Assembly: GCA_039090855.1 (NCBI GenBank)
Contig: CM077024.1
Span: 61,279,594-61,343,593, forward strand
Direction: 5' to 3'
Length of the DNA: 64,000 nt
Source of the DNA: Macrothele yani
Taxonomy: Eukaryota; Arthropoda; Arachnida; Araneae; Macrothelidae
Both the position numbers and the translations under genes were made by a program. The notes under the pieces were generated by a model that worked only from the letters and a program-made list of their open reading frames with translations, was not told the DNA's origin and searched no databases. Below, in pieces: positions 10,434 through 20,519 of this stretch (position 1 is its first letter; every line of letters starts with the position of its first letter).

Positions 10434-13400
10434 TTAAAACAGCAGATGAACAGTCTGGGCACTAGAAAACTGAAACCAGGGACGACACGGCGACCATGTT
10501 GTGAAGAAGGCAGGTAACCGTGCCGTATCTTTCGCCAAGGAATATTCCAGGGTGAGTCTGGCTTTAACCCTGTTGCGGTAGTGTGCAACCAAGGAGGTAG
10601 AGAATGTAATAGGATTTGGATCTTGTAACTGTAGCAGCTGAGAGAAAATAATATATTTAGCTAGAATAAATAAATACGAACAAACTGGTAAAATAGAGCA
10701 GAAACTTGTAGAACTGTGGCCGAGGAAACGATAATCTTCTAGGGTGAGATCACTGGTACAAGAAGGATGTGCAAGTTGGAACATACTGTGAAATAGTGGG
10801 AGCAGCGTCGGACAGTAAACAAACATGTGTAAGACGTCTCCAACGACGTTACAAAAGCACAGAGATCTGATGATACTATATTTCTCCGGAACAAAATCGA
10901 AGGGACAGCAGTCGATTGTGCAAAAACCTCCAATGCACATTAAGTTCTGAGGAGAGGACCGGGGAATGTTGGGCAGTAGACCAGACTGAGGTTAGTGCAA
11001 AAGAAGGAACAGAGGGAATAGGGCAAGGTACCGCAGAAGAAGAACGGAGAAAACGGTACAGGGTGCGGGTGGAAAGACTGTGGAGAGGGAGGAGATCACC
11101 GGAAAAGGGAAGGAAGAACGGAAAAGGGAGAGAGGCAGAGGAAACGGAAAGGAGGCCAGAGGAATCGACTAGGGAAGGAAACAGTGATTGAAGAGCATGT
11201 TTAAGTTGGAAGAAGTTATCAGAGAGTTCGGGCGAGGGTGGTAGGGTGGGAAAAAAGTTCGGAAACGGGTTTCCATGAAAAATCGGGGAGGACCAGTTGG
11301 GAAACGGAGACTACACCAGCGTGTAGCCATGCGGGGAAAAAGAAAAAGTTGGCAGTATGGGGGTGGAGGACGGAGGAGAAAAAAGAGGCTCGGAAAGAAG
11401 ATCAAGAGTGGAAGAGGGGGGTTGACGAATGAGCGTTAAAGAACGAAGGAACTGAACAGCTTCATGGTAGACTAGAGGAAAACGGGGGGAATGACAGTGT
11501 GAATATCCATCTTGAGAAGAAGATGGACGGTGAGGCAGGGATTAAGGGGGAAGTCAGAACATTAAGCAGAAGAATGGAAGCGGAAGAGTCTGGTTGAACT
11601 GTCAAACGGAGGAAATTGAAAATTCTTACAGCTTTATAACGTACGGTAATCTCTGGCATATTGAGGCCACCACAAGTCGAAGGTAGAGACAATACTGAGG
11701 AAGATAACCAATGAGTAGATGACCAAACAATGATGAGCATTGCTGATGTTGTTGCAGTTTGAACGTAGGCTGGTGGCGGTTGTGCAATTCAGGAATGATA
11801 AACTAACGAGAGGATGTGGGTGCCAGAAAGCCGTGCACGACTGTGGTAGGTCAAACAGTACTTGAGCTTGGACCAGTAAGCAGCGGTGTGACGTAGTTTC
11901 CTGACGAGGGGTCTCCAGGTGGCAGCCGCTGCTGAGACCCGGCTGCCAATGTGCACCCCAAGTATCTTTTGACTGGTGGACGTCCAATGAGCGCCCCACG
12001 GTGTATCGGGGCGATGTCTCCAGAAGCCACACCACAAGCCTGTACACTTTGAAAGGTTTAACGAAGCGCCGGAAGCCGCAGCATACACTTGAAACCATGC
12101 AAGAACAACTGTGAATTGCCATTCTTCTCGGATGAGAACTGTGATATCATCGGCGTAGGCAGTAAGAACGATAGAATGGTGCCTGGTGCTATGCCGAATG
12201 GTGGAGGGGGAGGTTGTAGAAGAGAACGGATAGAGCAAAGAAACGGCTCAAAGACTAGAGAGAAAAGTTGTCCGGAAAGAGGACATCCTTGACGGATGCC
12301 CTTACGAAACGGAATGGGGGCTGTAAGGAAGGAGGCCGTCCGGATATGGACAACTGAGTCCTGGTACAGGGCAAGGAGGGCTGTGATGAAGACAGATGGG
12401 AAACCGAAGGCAGAGAGCACAGAGGCAAGCCACTGATGACTCGCGTTATCAAAGGCCTGCCTCTGATCAAGATTGAGGAAGGCTAAAGGTTCGGAGGAAA
12501 GGTGGGCAAGGCAATATGAGCCACGGAGGAGATTAATATTAGTATGAATGCTTCTGCCAGGGATGGTGTACGTTTGGTCGGGATGTATGACGGTGGGAAG
12601 GACAGGGTTCAATCGAAGAGAGAGTATTTTAGTATAAATCTTGTAGTCAACATTAAGGATGGATATAGGACGCCAGTTATCCAACTCCAGCAGACACCCC
12701 TTCTTTGGAAGAAGAATGATGTGAGCTAGAGTAAAAGCGGGGGGAAGAACAGATAAGGAAAAAGCAGCTGTAAAGCAAGGCAATAGGAGAGGGTGTAAGA
12801 AAGAGGAAAACGTACGAAAGAAATTAACTGTCAACCCGTCAGGACCAGGTGACGAGTGACAGTTAAGTAAGGCAAGTGACTGTACTACTTCTGCTGGGGT
12901 GATAGGCATAGAAAGAGATGTAACAAGATGCGATGGAATATGTGGTAAGGCACGAAGAATCGAATCAGCATGCGGAGAACTTGACTGGAACTGAGCAAAA
13001 CGTGACTGGAAATATGTTCTAACACCGGAGCAAATGAGAGTGGTGTCATTAGTAACAGTTCCATCGGGTAACTTCAGATTACGGAGGTGATGAGCAGAAC
13101 GTTTGTGGAATTCCAGTTGTTGAACCTGTTCACATAGATAGTCATTTGGCTGGAGATAAAGGAGCTTGAGGCGGTGAAGAGCTTGTTGGGAGACAGGAAG
13201 TAGCAAGGCACGAAGTTCAGCTTGGTAATGAGAAAACAGCGGAGAATCAAGATCTAGGGTGGAAAAAATCGAGCGTGCAGCATCAGTCTTCATAGAGGCG
13301 GTGGTACGTTTTTCGTGGGAATATTGCTTGGTATAAAGAAGAATTTGGGATTTGACATTTAAGCAGTGTTGCAAGGGACAAGAAGCAAAAGGGAGCGTAT

Positions 13401-14254
13401 ATAAGGCTTGTTGGAGCTGCGATTGGATGGAATTTACGTAAGTTGAATCAAGTAAAAGATCATCATCAAGGGTCCAAGTACGGTAGTATTGCCGAGGAGA
13501 TGGACCGGTGTGAAGACACATTACGACACAGCTGTGGTCGGAAGAAACTGTCGGTGTATGAGAAAGGGAGATAACTGAAGGAAGAAGAATTGAAGAAACA
13601 TAAAACCGGTCAAGTCGGGCAGTTGTAGGGGAGGAAGTGGAGTAGGAGCGCCAGGTGTACGAACGAAGAAATGGGTGCAGGTGTCGAAAAGCATCTTGGA
13701 GTCGTAGCTGGTTGATCGCTGTAGAAAGTGCTCTGGTAAGAAAATACCTGGTATCCGTGGAACCGTCCGATCTGTCGAGGGATGGGTCAAGGGTGCAGTT
13801 AAAATCACCACCTAAGATGACAATATCAGTGGCCGGAAGACCTTGAACACAGGAAACAAAATGCTCAAAAAGACAGTCTGCATACTGTTGATTGCCGGAA
13901 ACATAGATGTTGAAGATATGGTATCGGAAGTTGTGAAGTCGGAAAGACAGAAGCTGCAGGAGGTCACGATAAATCGGTTTGACCGTGATATCAGCAATGA
14001 AGGATCGAAGACGAAAATTGATGGCCATCGCAAGTCCTGCGTGAAGACTAAGTCGATGGGCATGGTAGAATTGAAATGGCCAGGTTCGCCACCGGTGGTA
14101 TGGGGTGTTGGGATGGCAGTTAGTCTCCTGTAGCAATAATATATCCGCATCATGCGGTGTAATGTCTTCAAACACTAACGCATTGGTAGGAGGGACGGAG
14201 CATCCCTTACAGTTGAAAGAAAGTAATTTTAACTTGAAAGAGGTTGTAGTGGTT
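10434..14254 (-). pseudogene. LINE ORF2: AP endonuclease plus reverse transcriptase, frameshifted
   Basis: The frame is open from about 14254 with no ATG until 14175. It reads LLSFNCKGCSVPPTNALVFE, LLLQETNC (endonuclease Glu), VILGGDFNCTLDP, LDRFYVS and VSSDHSCVVM, which are the AP-endonuclease landmarks in order. The RT part has SSPGPDGLTVNFF, RPISILNVDYKIYTK, IPGRSIHTN, LNLDQRQAFD (catalytic Asp) and GIRQGCPLSGQLFSL. A frameshift near 12190 moves the AYADDITVLI active site (about 12137-12170) into another frame. Further breaks follow near 11790 and 11460. A C-terminal zinc-finger-like CFCNVVGDVLHMFVYCP appears near 10820. Likely once about 1250 residues; now inactive. Confidence 0.85.
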
Positions 14255-15920
14255 GAATATTACTATCAGCACTTTTGTGAAGACTGGTTACACGTTTCTT
14301 TAAGTTAGATGTCTGCGCATTAGTGACTGTGTTGATTTTTGGCAAAAGAGCAAGTAGATTCTGAAGTTGGGTGATAATAGTGGGAAGCTGAGCATTACGT
14401 GATTGAACGCAGTCTAGCTGCTTGAGAGGACGTGACGGTTGATTGAGTATAATGAGAGCAAGATCAGAGGGCGCCAGCGGCCCGTCTAATGCAGGAAAAG
14501 TTTCCAGATATTCAGCGAAAGCTTTTTGATCCAACAATTTTGGAACAGCTGGGGACTTAAGAGATGTAGGAACTGCTGTTGGAGAGAAAGACTGTGGAAT
14601 TGGCGAACGGGAACGAGAGCAGCGTGGAGAAGACGTCACTGGCGAGATGGAACTCTGTCTGGTACGTTTCAACGTGGGAACGCCGGAAGAAGCTGGTGGG
14701 TGTAGGACAGTTAGATCTGACTCCACATTAGGGGATCCAAGGGAAGAAGATGAAGCAACACGACGGAGGGGTTGCCATTCCTTTTCAGAGAGAATACCCT
14801 CCGAAGAACGTAGAGGTACCACAGCAGCAAGTGGGTCCAACGATAGAGAGGTGGCCAAAGTACCTGTAGTAGATATCGAAGACTTGGAGACTGATGATGA
14901 ATCATCACTTGCTGGGGGAGAATCATCTGGAACAACAGTAGAAGGGATCAAGGACGTCTGTGGAGCCGAATTTGGTGTGGCCAGAGAAACTGGTGTTGGA
15001 GCCGAACTTGGTGTGGCCAGAGAAACTGGTGTTGAGGCTGGGGTGTTGACTTTGGGTAGTATGGAAATAGGGGGCTTGGCAGATACATGTGGACAACGTG
15101 ATTGGATGTGGCCATATGCCTTGCATTTAAAACAATGCAAGGCAGTAACGATATCGATCCGGAAAATCTGCTTCCCTACAACCACAGTGAGGTCAGTAGG
15201 GCAATCAGCAATGGCATCTTCAGTAGGAAACAGGATCATTGCTTGGCGACGCAGACCTAAGATGTTCCTGTCATCTGGGTCTGTTGGTGCGGAAGACAGA
15301 GTGGAAATGGATCCAACGACTTTTCCACAACGGGAAAGGGCCGCCATTAAGTAATGGTCCTTGATTTCTGGTGGTACGGGGTAGCACGTAACAAGTACGG
15401 GGCGCTGCGTGAGCGGGACTCCCAGTAAGGTATGATCCCCAACATGCAGTCCGTCAGATAAGACGCGCTCTACAAACTCTGGCTTCGCAAAGTAGATGAG
15501 AACAGTCCTAGGCTTCCTCGCCATATGGGTGATCGCTCCCTTAGGGAGGATTTGGCGGACGGCTAAGGAGTATTTCTTAAGGCTGGTGTCCGGGAGGGCA
15601 TCAAAACATATGCCAAGTTTCTGTGTGCGTAAAACCTCCTGCCCAGCAGCTGAAGTTTCCGGAATTTCGATGCGTAATTTCTTGTTGTCTCTAGTGACAA
15701 TCATATCAAGAGGCGTTGTACATGGATTCTTCGCTGTAGAGGAAGATGAACTGGTACCCTTCACAACGGAAGCATAAGGTAGAGTTGCCGTAGGAATGGG
15801 CGGAGATGGGGAAGGTCGAGACGCAGTGCTCGCAGGAGCAGATGAAGTACCAGAGGCAACGGATACTGAAGAAGTTAATGACGTCACGGTGGTGGAAAAT
15901 GTCGGGAAATCAACATCCAT
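14229..15920 (-). CDS. LINE ORF1 protein (gag-like, CCHC zinc knuckle)
   Basis: Uninterrupted 563-codon frame. The N-terminal ~65 residues are Ser/Thr/Pro/Ala-rich. Residues ~70-260 contain an RNA-binding-like segment (KKLRIEIPETS, VLIYFAKPEFVERVL), followed by a CCHC knuckle CFKCKAYGHIQSRCPH at about residues 262-277. The remainder is a long Ser/Pro-rich tail with a small internal duplication (PTPVSLATPSSAP then PTPVSLATPNSAP; DNA repeat at about 14970-15030). ORF1 proteins of Tx1/L1/Jockey-type LINEs bind element RNA in the ribonucleoprotein. The stop overlaps the start of the ORF2 open frame, suggesting reinitiation or frame change for ORF2. This is the best preserved part of the LINE. Confidence 0.8.
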   Translation of the reverse strand: MDVDFPTFSTTVTSLTSSVSVASGTSSAPASTASRPSPSPPIPTATLPYASVVKGTSSSSSTAKNPCTTPLDMIVTRDNKKLRIEIPETSAAGQEVLRTQKLGICFDALPDTSLKKYSLAVRQILPKGAITHMARKPRTVLIYFAKPEFVERVLSDGLHVGDHTLLGVPLTQRPVLVTCYPVPPEIKDHYLMAALSRCGKVVGSISTLSSAPTDPDDRNILGLRRQAMILFPTEDAIADCPTDLTVVVGKQIFRIDIVTALHCFKCKAYGHIQSRCPHVSAKPPISILPKVNTPASTPVSLATPSSAPTPVSLATPNSAPQTSLIPSTVVPDDSPPASDDSSSVSKSSISTTGTLATSLSLDPLAAVVPLRSSEGILSEKEWQPLRRVASSSSLGSPNVESDLTVLHPPASSGVPTLKRTRQSSISPVTSSPRCSRSRSPIPQSFSPTAVPTSLKSPAVPKLLDQKAFAEYLETFPALDGPLAPSDLALIILNQPSRPLKQLDCVQSRNAQLPTIITQLQNLLALLPKINTVTNAQTSNLKKRVTSLHKSADSNIQPLQPLSS

Positions 15921-16283
15921 AAAGTTGGAAGAAGAAGTGGTAACATCAGATAACGCGGCTTGGAAACCAGCTGCGTGTGGTAGTGACGATGACCGAACGT
16001 GGCCAGGTGGGGCGGAGCTTTGCTATCAAGCTTCAGACCTGGCCTATCAGATGTGGTCGCCGCCATTTGCAATGGCTGGCTTGCTAAACCCGACCCTGGG
16101 CAAAGCCAGGACGGAAAAAGTGTTAGTACAAGTAAAGTTTTACTTACAGGACGTCAAAGTCGGACTCAATCGACACAGGAGACGTTCACAACACAGGAGA
16201 TACACAAAATGACGGCACACACACAAAAGAACACCAATAAACGCAGGTCAAACACGGAGCACAGGTCAACACAACTTTACAAG

Positions 16284-16320
16284 GCCATCGCTTAGACCAC
16301 TGCGCCACCGGGGCGGCCTT
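16284..16320 (-). mobile_element. SINE family A, 5' head of the split copy
   Basis: Minus strand GGCCGCCCCGGTGGCGCAGT followed by GGTCTAAGCGATGGC: the acceptor/D-arm part of the tRNA-like head, including the A box. It stops exactly at the 12-bp target duplication of the LINE; the rest of the SINE resumes at 10031. Confidence 0.8.
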
Positions 16321-16345
16321 CATATCTTCATATCGTCCGTTGGTG

Positions 16346-16525
16346 TGTAACGTACCAGGATATGTGACGTACCTGCCCGAAGGACGCACACGACATAAAG
16401 GCAGCTAGGAATCAGAACAAAACGTCCGCGTAGCTCAATTGGTAGAGCAACTTATTCCGGAATGAGGGGAACCGGGTTCGAATCCTGGCGCGGACAGAAA
16501 TGACGGAGAAATTTACTTCGTTATA
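16346..16525 (+). mobile_element. solo LTR of the tRNA-bearing TRIM family
   Basis: A 180-bp unit starting TGTAACGTACCAGGATATGT and ending TTACTTCGTTATA. It is clearly homologous along its whole length to the four LTRs at 55438-55617, 55760-55939, 59381-59560 and 59707-59886 (opposite strand). No interior or partner LTR is present, so this is a recombination-derived solo LTR. Flanks GGTG and AGTG differ by one base and may be a decayed 4-bp target duplication. It contains a tRNA-like block at 16424-16495. Confidence 0.88.
16424..16495 (+). other. tRNA-like sequence inside the LTR (best preserved copy)
   Basis: 72 nt that fold as a tRNA. The acceptor arms GTCCGCG and CGCGGAC are perfectly complementary, the D stem is GCTC/GAGC, and the T arm is CCGGG TTCGAAT CCTGG. 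A box TAGCTCAATTGG and B box GGTTCGAATCC agree with Pol III consensus. The anticodon arm is odd: CTTAT TCCGGA ATGAG gives a 6-nt loop, or an 8-bp palindrome with no loop, so it should not act as a normal tRNA. No encoded CCA and no T-run terminator directly follows. Likely a Pol III promoter carried by the LTR (inference). Confidence 0.8.
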
Positions 16526-17120
16526 AGTGGACCTGGAGTTAAAGGTAGATAACGATTGTGTCCTAGCGTTTACAAAACCGTGGTAAAAGTTCTATCTATT
16601 AATGTTGGTACAGTTCGTTTCACACACACAAAAAGAAAAGCCGCATTTCTAATACTTATACATATACGGCTACACTAATATACACTGTGCTGTAATCTAT
16701 TGATAGTCTCATTATCCAGCTCATAGAATCTCCCCTGACATATTTATATTTTAGCTTTAAATTATTATTGAATACTTATTATTCTCCCCCAGTGAAGATT
16801 TGAAGATTCGGTAGAATTCACTGATGCATTCATAGTATTCATCTAGTTGTACATTGGTTCATACTACGGTGACTACTAGATCTGTTCCAGTGCTTTGCAT
16901 TTCATTGAACTCCTGCTAATTGCATTGTACTAAAGCTATACTTAGTTGCAGGTGTTTATATTACACAATTCATTACTTGTTACTGTTAAAGACTATTCCT
17001 TTTAGATTGTTTTCAACTCATCTTTATTGACATGCCTCACTGTTCTGAATATAACTATATAAACTAAAATTTTTAAATGGGCAATATATGCTGGATATGA
17101 CTGGTTAGAGAGCAAACACT
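16526..17120. other. no recognisable feature
   Basis: AT-rich unassigned DNA between the solo LTR and a LINE ORF1 remnant. It may include the 5' leader of the latter; nothing specific is visible. Confidence 0.45.
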
Positions 17121-17129
17121 GGTACACAT

Positions 17130-17870
17130 GGATATAGATCTTCTACCGTACCTAATTTTGGTGCAAGACAGGTAGACATGGATGTAAATACGTCTTCGTT
17201 AGCTGATATGAATGCAAAGATCAGCTTGATACCAACTCAGGTAAACGAGGAGTTTACATCTATTAAACAGGAAATGTGCGAAGAACTCCAGAATATTGAG
17301 CTTTCCATAAACCAACTTACAACTCACTGTGGCAATATAGTTAAGGATATCACGCAATTACAGGAATCTACTGCCTCATTGCAGGCAAAGATAAATATTA
17401 TAGAATCTGGGGAGGATTTCTACAAGTACCAAATTCGAACTCTCAAGACTGAACTAAACAAATTCAACCAATGTAACAGAAACAGGAACATTGAAATGCA
17501 TGGTCTGGACTTAGGACATATTGCTAGTGATCCTGAACTTAGAGAACATATTTCTCTTCTGGCTAATAAGCTTCACGTGCCTAACTACATTCCTTTGGAT
17601 ATAGATGTTGCTTATATTCTGCCTGGATAGAATAGAGATACACATAATTCTGGGGTTATTATTCAGTTTATGCAGAGGAAGATGAGGGGTCTGTGGTTGT
17701 CAAAAAAGAAAGAAATAGTGCTGAATTCGGATCTACTGGTGGATGTTCAAAAAGCCAGAGAATTTATATAAATGAAAATATATCTCCTTTAAATAGATAT
17801 CTGTACTGGCAAACCCGAACAATTCTCCGTAATGGACTAATAAAACACGCATGGATCTGGAATTGATCAA
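17130..17870 (+). pseudogene. LINE ORF1 remnant (coiled coil plus FP25K-like domain)
   Basis: An open frame at 17178-17630 gives a Leu/Ile-heptad coiled coil (SINQLTTHCGNIVKDITQLQ, SLQAKINII), then NRNRNIEMHGLDLGH, the hallmark entry into the RNA-recognition-like core of many LINE ORF1 and FP25K-like proteins. Beyond the stop, the same product continues with VIIQFMQRKMRGLWLSKKK and, after another break, SPLNRYLYWQTRTI. No RT follows; the next sequence is a Tc1 remnant. The clade is not determinable from this part alone. Confidence 0.65.
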
Positions 17871-17879
17871 TTTATATCA

Positions 17880-19025
17880 GAGAAAAGGAACAGGGGCCTA
17901 TTATATACGGTATATTCATAAAAAATCACAAGCTTTTTTCTCTGGTACCAGAATATACAATAACGAATCAAAATAATGACCTTATGGTTATGAAGGACCA
18001 ATTTTAAATTTTGGGATTTGGCGGACCAGTTGAGGTGAGACACTATTGCTGATTGTTCGTCGTGCCACTCAGACACAGTTTTAGCACTTCGCACAAGGCA
18101 AACTGTCCTCTTGGAAGACAGGAGTGGCAATGTGGGGCTGCTTCTGGAGATGTAGGGCAAAGGGAAACACTTCGTCGTTCAGAATGCGGAGGAACTCATG
18201 CTGGTTTAAATTCATCGTCACTACAACGAGAGGGCTCATTTCGTGGTACAAAAAACATTCCCAAAACATCACAGACCCCATCCAGTTTGAACAAGACCTT
18301 CGACACAATCAGGATTAAAGGCTTCATTAGGCATGCGATGCATTCGTCGCCTCCCATCATTGGAATACAAGCAAAAACGAGACTCATCGGACCAAATTAC
18401 TCGTTTCCAATTCTCCACAGTAACGTTTTGGTACCTCTGATCCCATTGATAACGTGAGACTTTGTGACTTTAAAAAAGAAACCTCTTCCGTGGTACTTTG
18501 CTGCAGATGTCCATGGCATGAAGTTCTCGGCGCAATGTTCTTTCTTAAATTGGTTGGAGAGGACGTTCATTGACTGTTTGGAGGAGTTGTTTGCCTGGTT
18601 TGAAACCGATTTGCAGTTACTAGGCGTCAAACATGGCGGCGATCTCTGTTGGTGAGAATCGTTTTCTGGCTACAGTTATGTCGCTGATTTTCAGTTGACT
18701 GCGATCTACAGCACTGTTTGCAGACCTTCTGGACAGTAAGTACACTTCGACACATACAAAAATTGGGTGACTTCATTCACTTTGTGTCCGTGGGCACGGC
18801 ACGATGGCCCCTTTTTGCCACTCAGTTACGTCTGTCTTACGACCCATATTGCAGACTAAATTCAACACACACGTTGCTATTCACCACTGCACGAGATAGA
18901 AATAATCCTGGAGACTACGTCGGTGCTATTTATCTCCCAACAATGCTATCACGGCACCCTCTATGCATCCGGTAACTTCTTATTGTCATTTATAATAGGG
19001 GTGACTGATTTTTTTCCCGGTGTGC
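17880..19025 (-). pseudogene. Tc1-like transposon, heavily degenerate
   Basis: The minus strand contains IRGTKTLLWRIGNE and IWSDESRF-like SDESRFCL (about 18370-18390), then GSVMFWECFLYHEMSPLVVV (about 18215-18275) and HEFLRILNDEVFPFALHLQK (about 18125-18190), an order seen in Tc1 transposases between the first and second catalytic residues. The glutamate region is unrecognisable. A possible TIR pair is CCTATTATA near 17896-17904 (left) and its counterpart near 18995-19003 within ..CCCCTATTATA (right, complement). Multiple frameshifts; dead. Confidence 0.6.
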
Positions 19026-19162
19026 TTACGTAATTCATTTATATGCATTTGCGATTATGCCTTTAAATTTGAATTTCAGATTATCAAACGTACACGGTTC
19101 TTTGAGTCTTTTTTGCGTAACACAGTATGTCACAACTCTGAGATAATTAAGACAGCGTTGTA

Positions 19163-19217
19163 GTGTTCCTTCTTGGTGCAGCCAAAGTTGAACCTTGGCT
19201 GCACCAAGAAGGAACAC
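19163..19217. repeat. perfect short hairpin, 23-bp arms
   Basis: Arm 19163-19185 and arm 19195-19217 are exact reverse complements (GTGTTCCTTCTTGGTGCAGC...) separated by 9 nt. A partial third echo of the arm (AAGAAGGAACAC) and a CATCAGAGAAGGAATA repeat occur at 19224-19300, suggesting a local series of templated duplications rather than an RNA gene. Confidence 0.85.
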
Positions 19218-19859
19218 AACAACGAAACATCCCATCAGAGAAAGAAGGGTAAGAAGGAACACAAGAATAGTATATTCCATCAGAGAAGGAATAGTGAAAT
19301 TGTTTATTTTCGGTTTGGATAAAAAATTGGTTTCACATTTCATGACTCACACACATGCGAGTTTTTTAAATACCAATAAATCTCTGGGACATAACTTTGT
19401 GTCTCCAATATTTCGTGGCGTAGTAGAAAAGAATCCTAAATGTTTCATCAATATTCAGCATTCAGGTTTCAAATAAAAGAACTCAGAGTCGGCAGAAAAA
19501 AGCTGTTAATTCATGAGTTCCAAAGTGAAGCACTGATCACAGATTCTTAGTTGAGAGGATTTCAGTTAATCTAGAATCAAAATTTTTAGCAAGACAGAGT
19601 CGCCAAAAGATAAGTTCGATTTTCATAAACTTTATGATTTTTTCAGTGTGATAAAATATACTATTCCAATTTGTAGCGTTTACTTTTATTTCGCCGCCAA
19701 TTCGACTTTAAATAAATCATTATAAAGGCACATCTTGTACTCCTTGAAATCATAAAGTTTAACGTTTGTGTTTAACGTTTTGAGATTTCGTTTATATATA
19801 TTTTCATATGTGCGTTTTTTGTAGATATCCCCAAGAAAAACGTATAGCCCAGGTTTCAC

Positions 19860-20090
19860 TGTCCGAATTGTGAGTTCTTAAATCTTCTTGGCAGCTCCGG
19901 TTGTAGAACGTTGGATATTCGTATGAGTTGGTGCCAGATTCGAGTCCCGCATGAGAAATGGTTGGTGTGTCTGTTTGACGGCGCTGCCTCTGTCTCTTCT
20001 CTAGACCCAGTAGGCCAAAATTAGGGATAAATGACTGCATATAATACAAAGATTTGCTCACATGGTGTTAGTTAAATTCCGAAACAGAGA
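19860..20090 (+). mobile_element. SINE family A, diverged copy seeding a tail array
   Basis: tRNA-like head GCTCCGGTTGTAGAACGTTGG with B-box-like GATTCGAGTCCCGC (about 19943-19956). The body has CTGCCTCTGTCTCTTCTCTAGACCCAGTAGGCCAAAATTAGGGA in family order (split here only by mismatches), then the tail 'TTTGCTCACATGGTG...TAAATTCCGAAACAGAGAG'. Immediately downstream the tail block is tandemly repeated. Confidence 0.7.
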
Positions 20091-20519
20091 GTAAATTAGG
20101 GATGTGTGAGCATATAATCCAAAGAGTTCGTCAGAGTGGTCGCTAAATACCGAAACAAAGAGAAAATTAGGGATGCGTGATTGCATATAATCCAAAGATT
20201 TGCTCATATGGTGGTCGCTAAATTCCGAAACAAAGAGTAAATTAGTGATGTGTAAACATATAATCCAAAGAGGTGGGCATGGTAGTCGCTAAATTCCGAA
20301 ACAAAGAGTAAATTAGGACTGTGTGAGGGTATAATTCAAAGAGTTGGTCAGGGTGGTCACTAAATTACGAAACAAAGAGAAAATTAGGGATGCGTGACTG
20401 CACATAATTCAAAGAGTTGGTCATGGTGGTTTGTAAATTCCGAAAAAAGAGAAAATCAGGAATGACTGACTGCATATAATCCAAATAGTTGGCCATGGTG
20501 GTCAGCAAATTCTGAAACA
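20090..20519 (+). repeat. tandem array of the SINE tail, ~72-bp unit
   Basis: The landmark TTAG(GG) recurs at 20021, 20096, 20167, 20242, 20313 and 20383, with a variant at 20456, giving steps of 70-75 bp. Each unit contains AAATTAGGGATG, CATATAATCCAAAG, GGTGGTCGCTAAATTCCGAA and ACAAAGAG, the same blocks in the same order as the 3' domain of SINE family A. The array is interrupted by the element at 20520-22855 and resumes on its far side. Confidence 0.85.

Larger units (their letters stand above)
10032..16283 (-). mobile_element. full-length L1/Tx1-type LINE inserted in a SINE
   Basis: A 6252-bp unit flanked by an exact 12-bp duplication, GCCATCGCTTAG (10020-10031 and 16284-16295), which is one copy of the D-arm/A-box region of the host SINE. 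It carries two ORFs on the minus strand (ORF1 with a zinc knuckle; ORF2 with endonuclease and reverse transcriptase), a 5' leader of about 360 bp and a 3' region ending in ..GAATATTGAAA with no long poly(A). Motif content (RPISILNVDYKIYTKILS, IPGRSIHTN, GIRQGCPLS, YADD) fits the L1/Tx1 branch. ORF2 carries frameshifts, so the copy is no longer autonomous. Confidence 0.88.

Noticed and set aside
14647..15354. 235-codon plus-strand frame
   Set aside because: It lies antisense to the LINE ORF1, whose minus-strand frame has a zinc knuckle and is longer; a shadow frame.
16424..16495. Possible functional tRNA gene
   Set aside because: The fold and Pol III boxes are good, but the anticodon loop has six nucleotides, no terminator follows, and the block recurs at the same offset in five LTRs, so it belongs to the mobile element.
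19163..19217. Hairpin as a microRNA precursor
   Set aside because: Arms are perfectly paired with a 9-nt loop and total length under 60 nt, and similar snap-back duplications occur in dead transposons. This looks like a mutational product.
20021..20519. CRISPR-like direct repeats
   Set aside because: Units are contiguous, diverged copies of a SINE tail with no unique spacers, in an animal genome.
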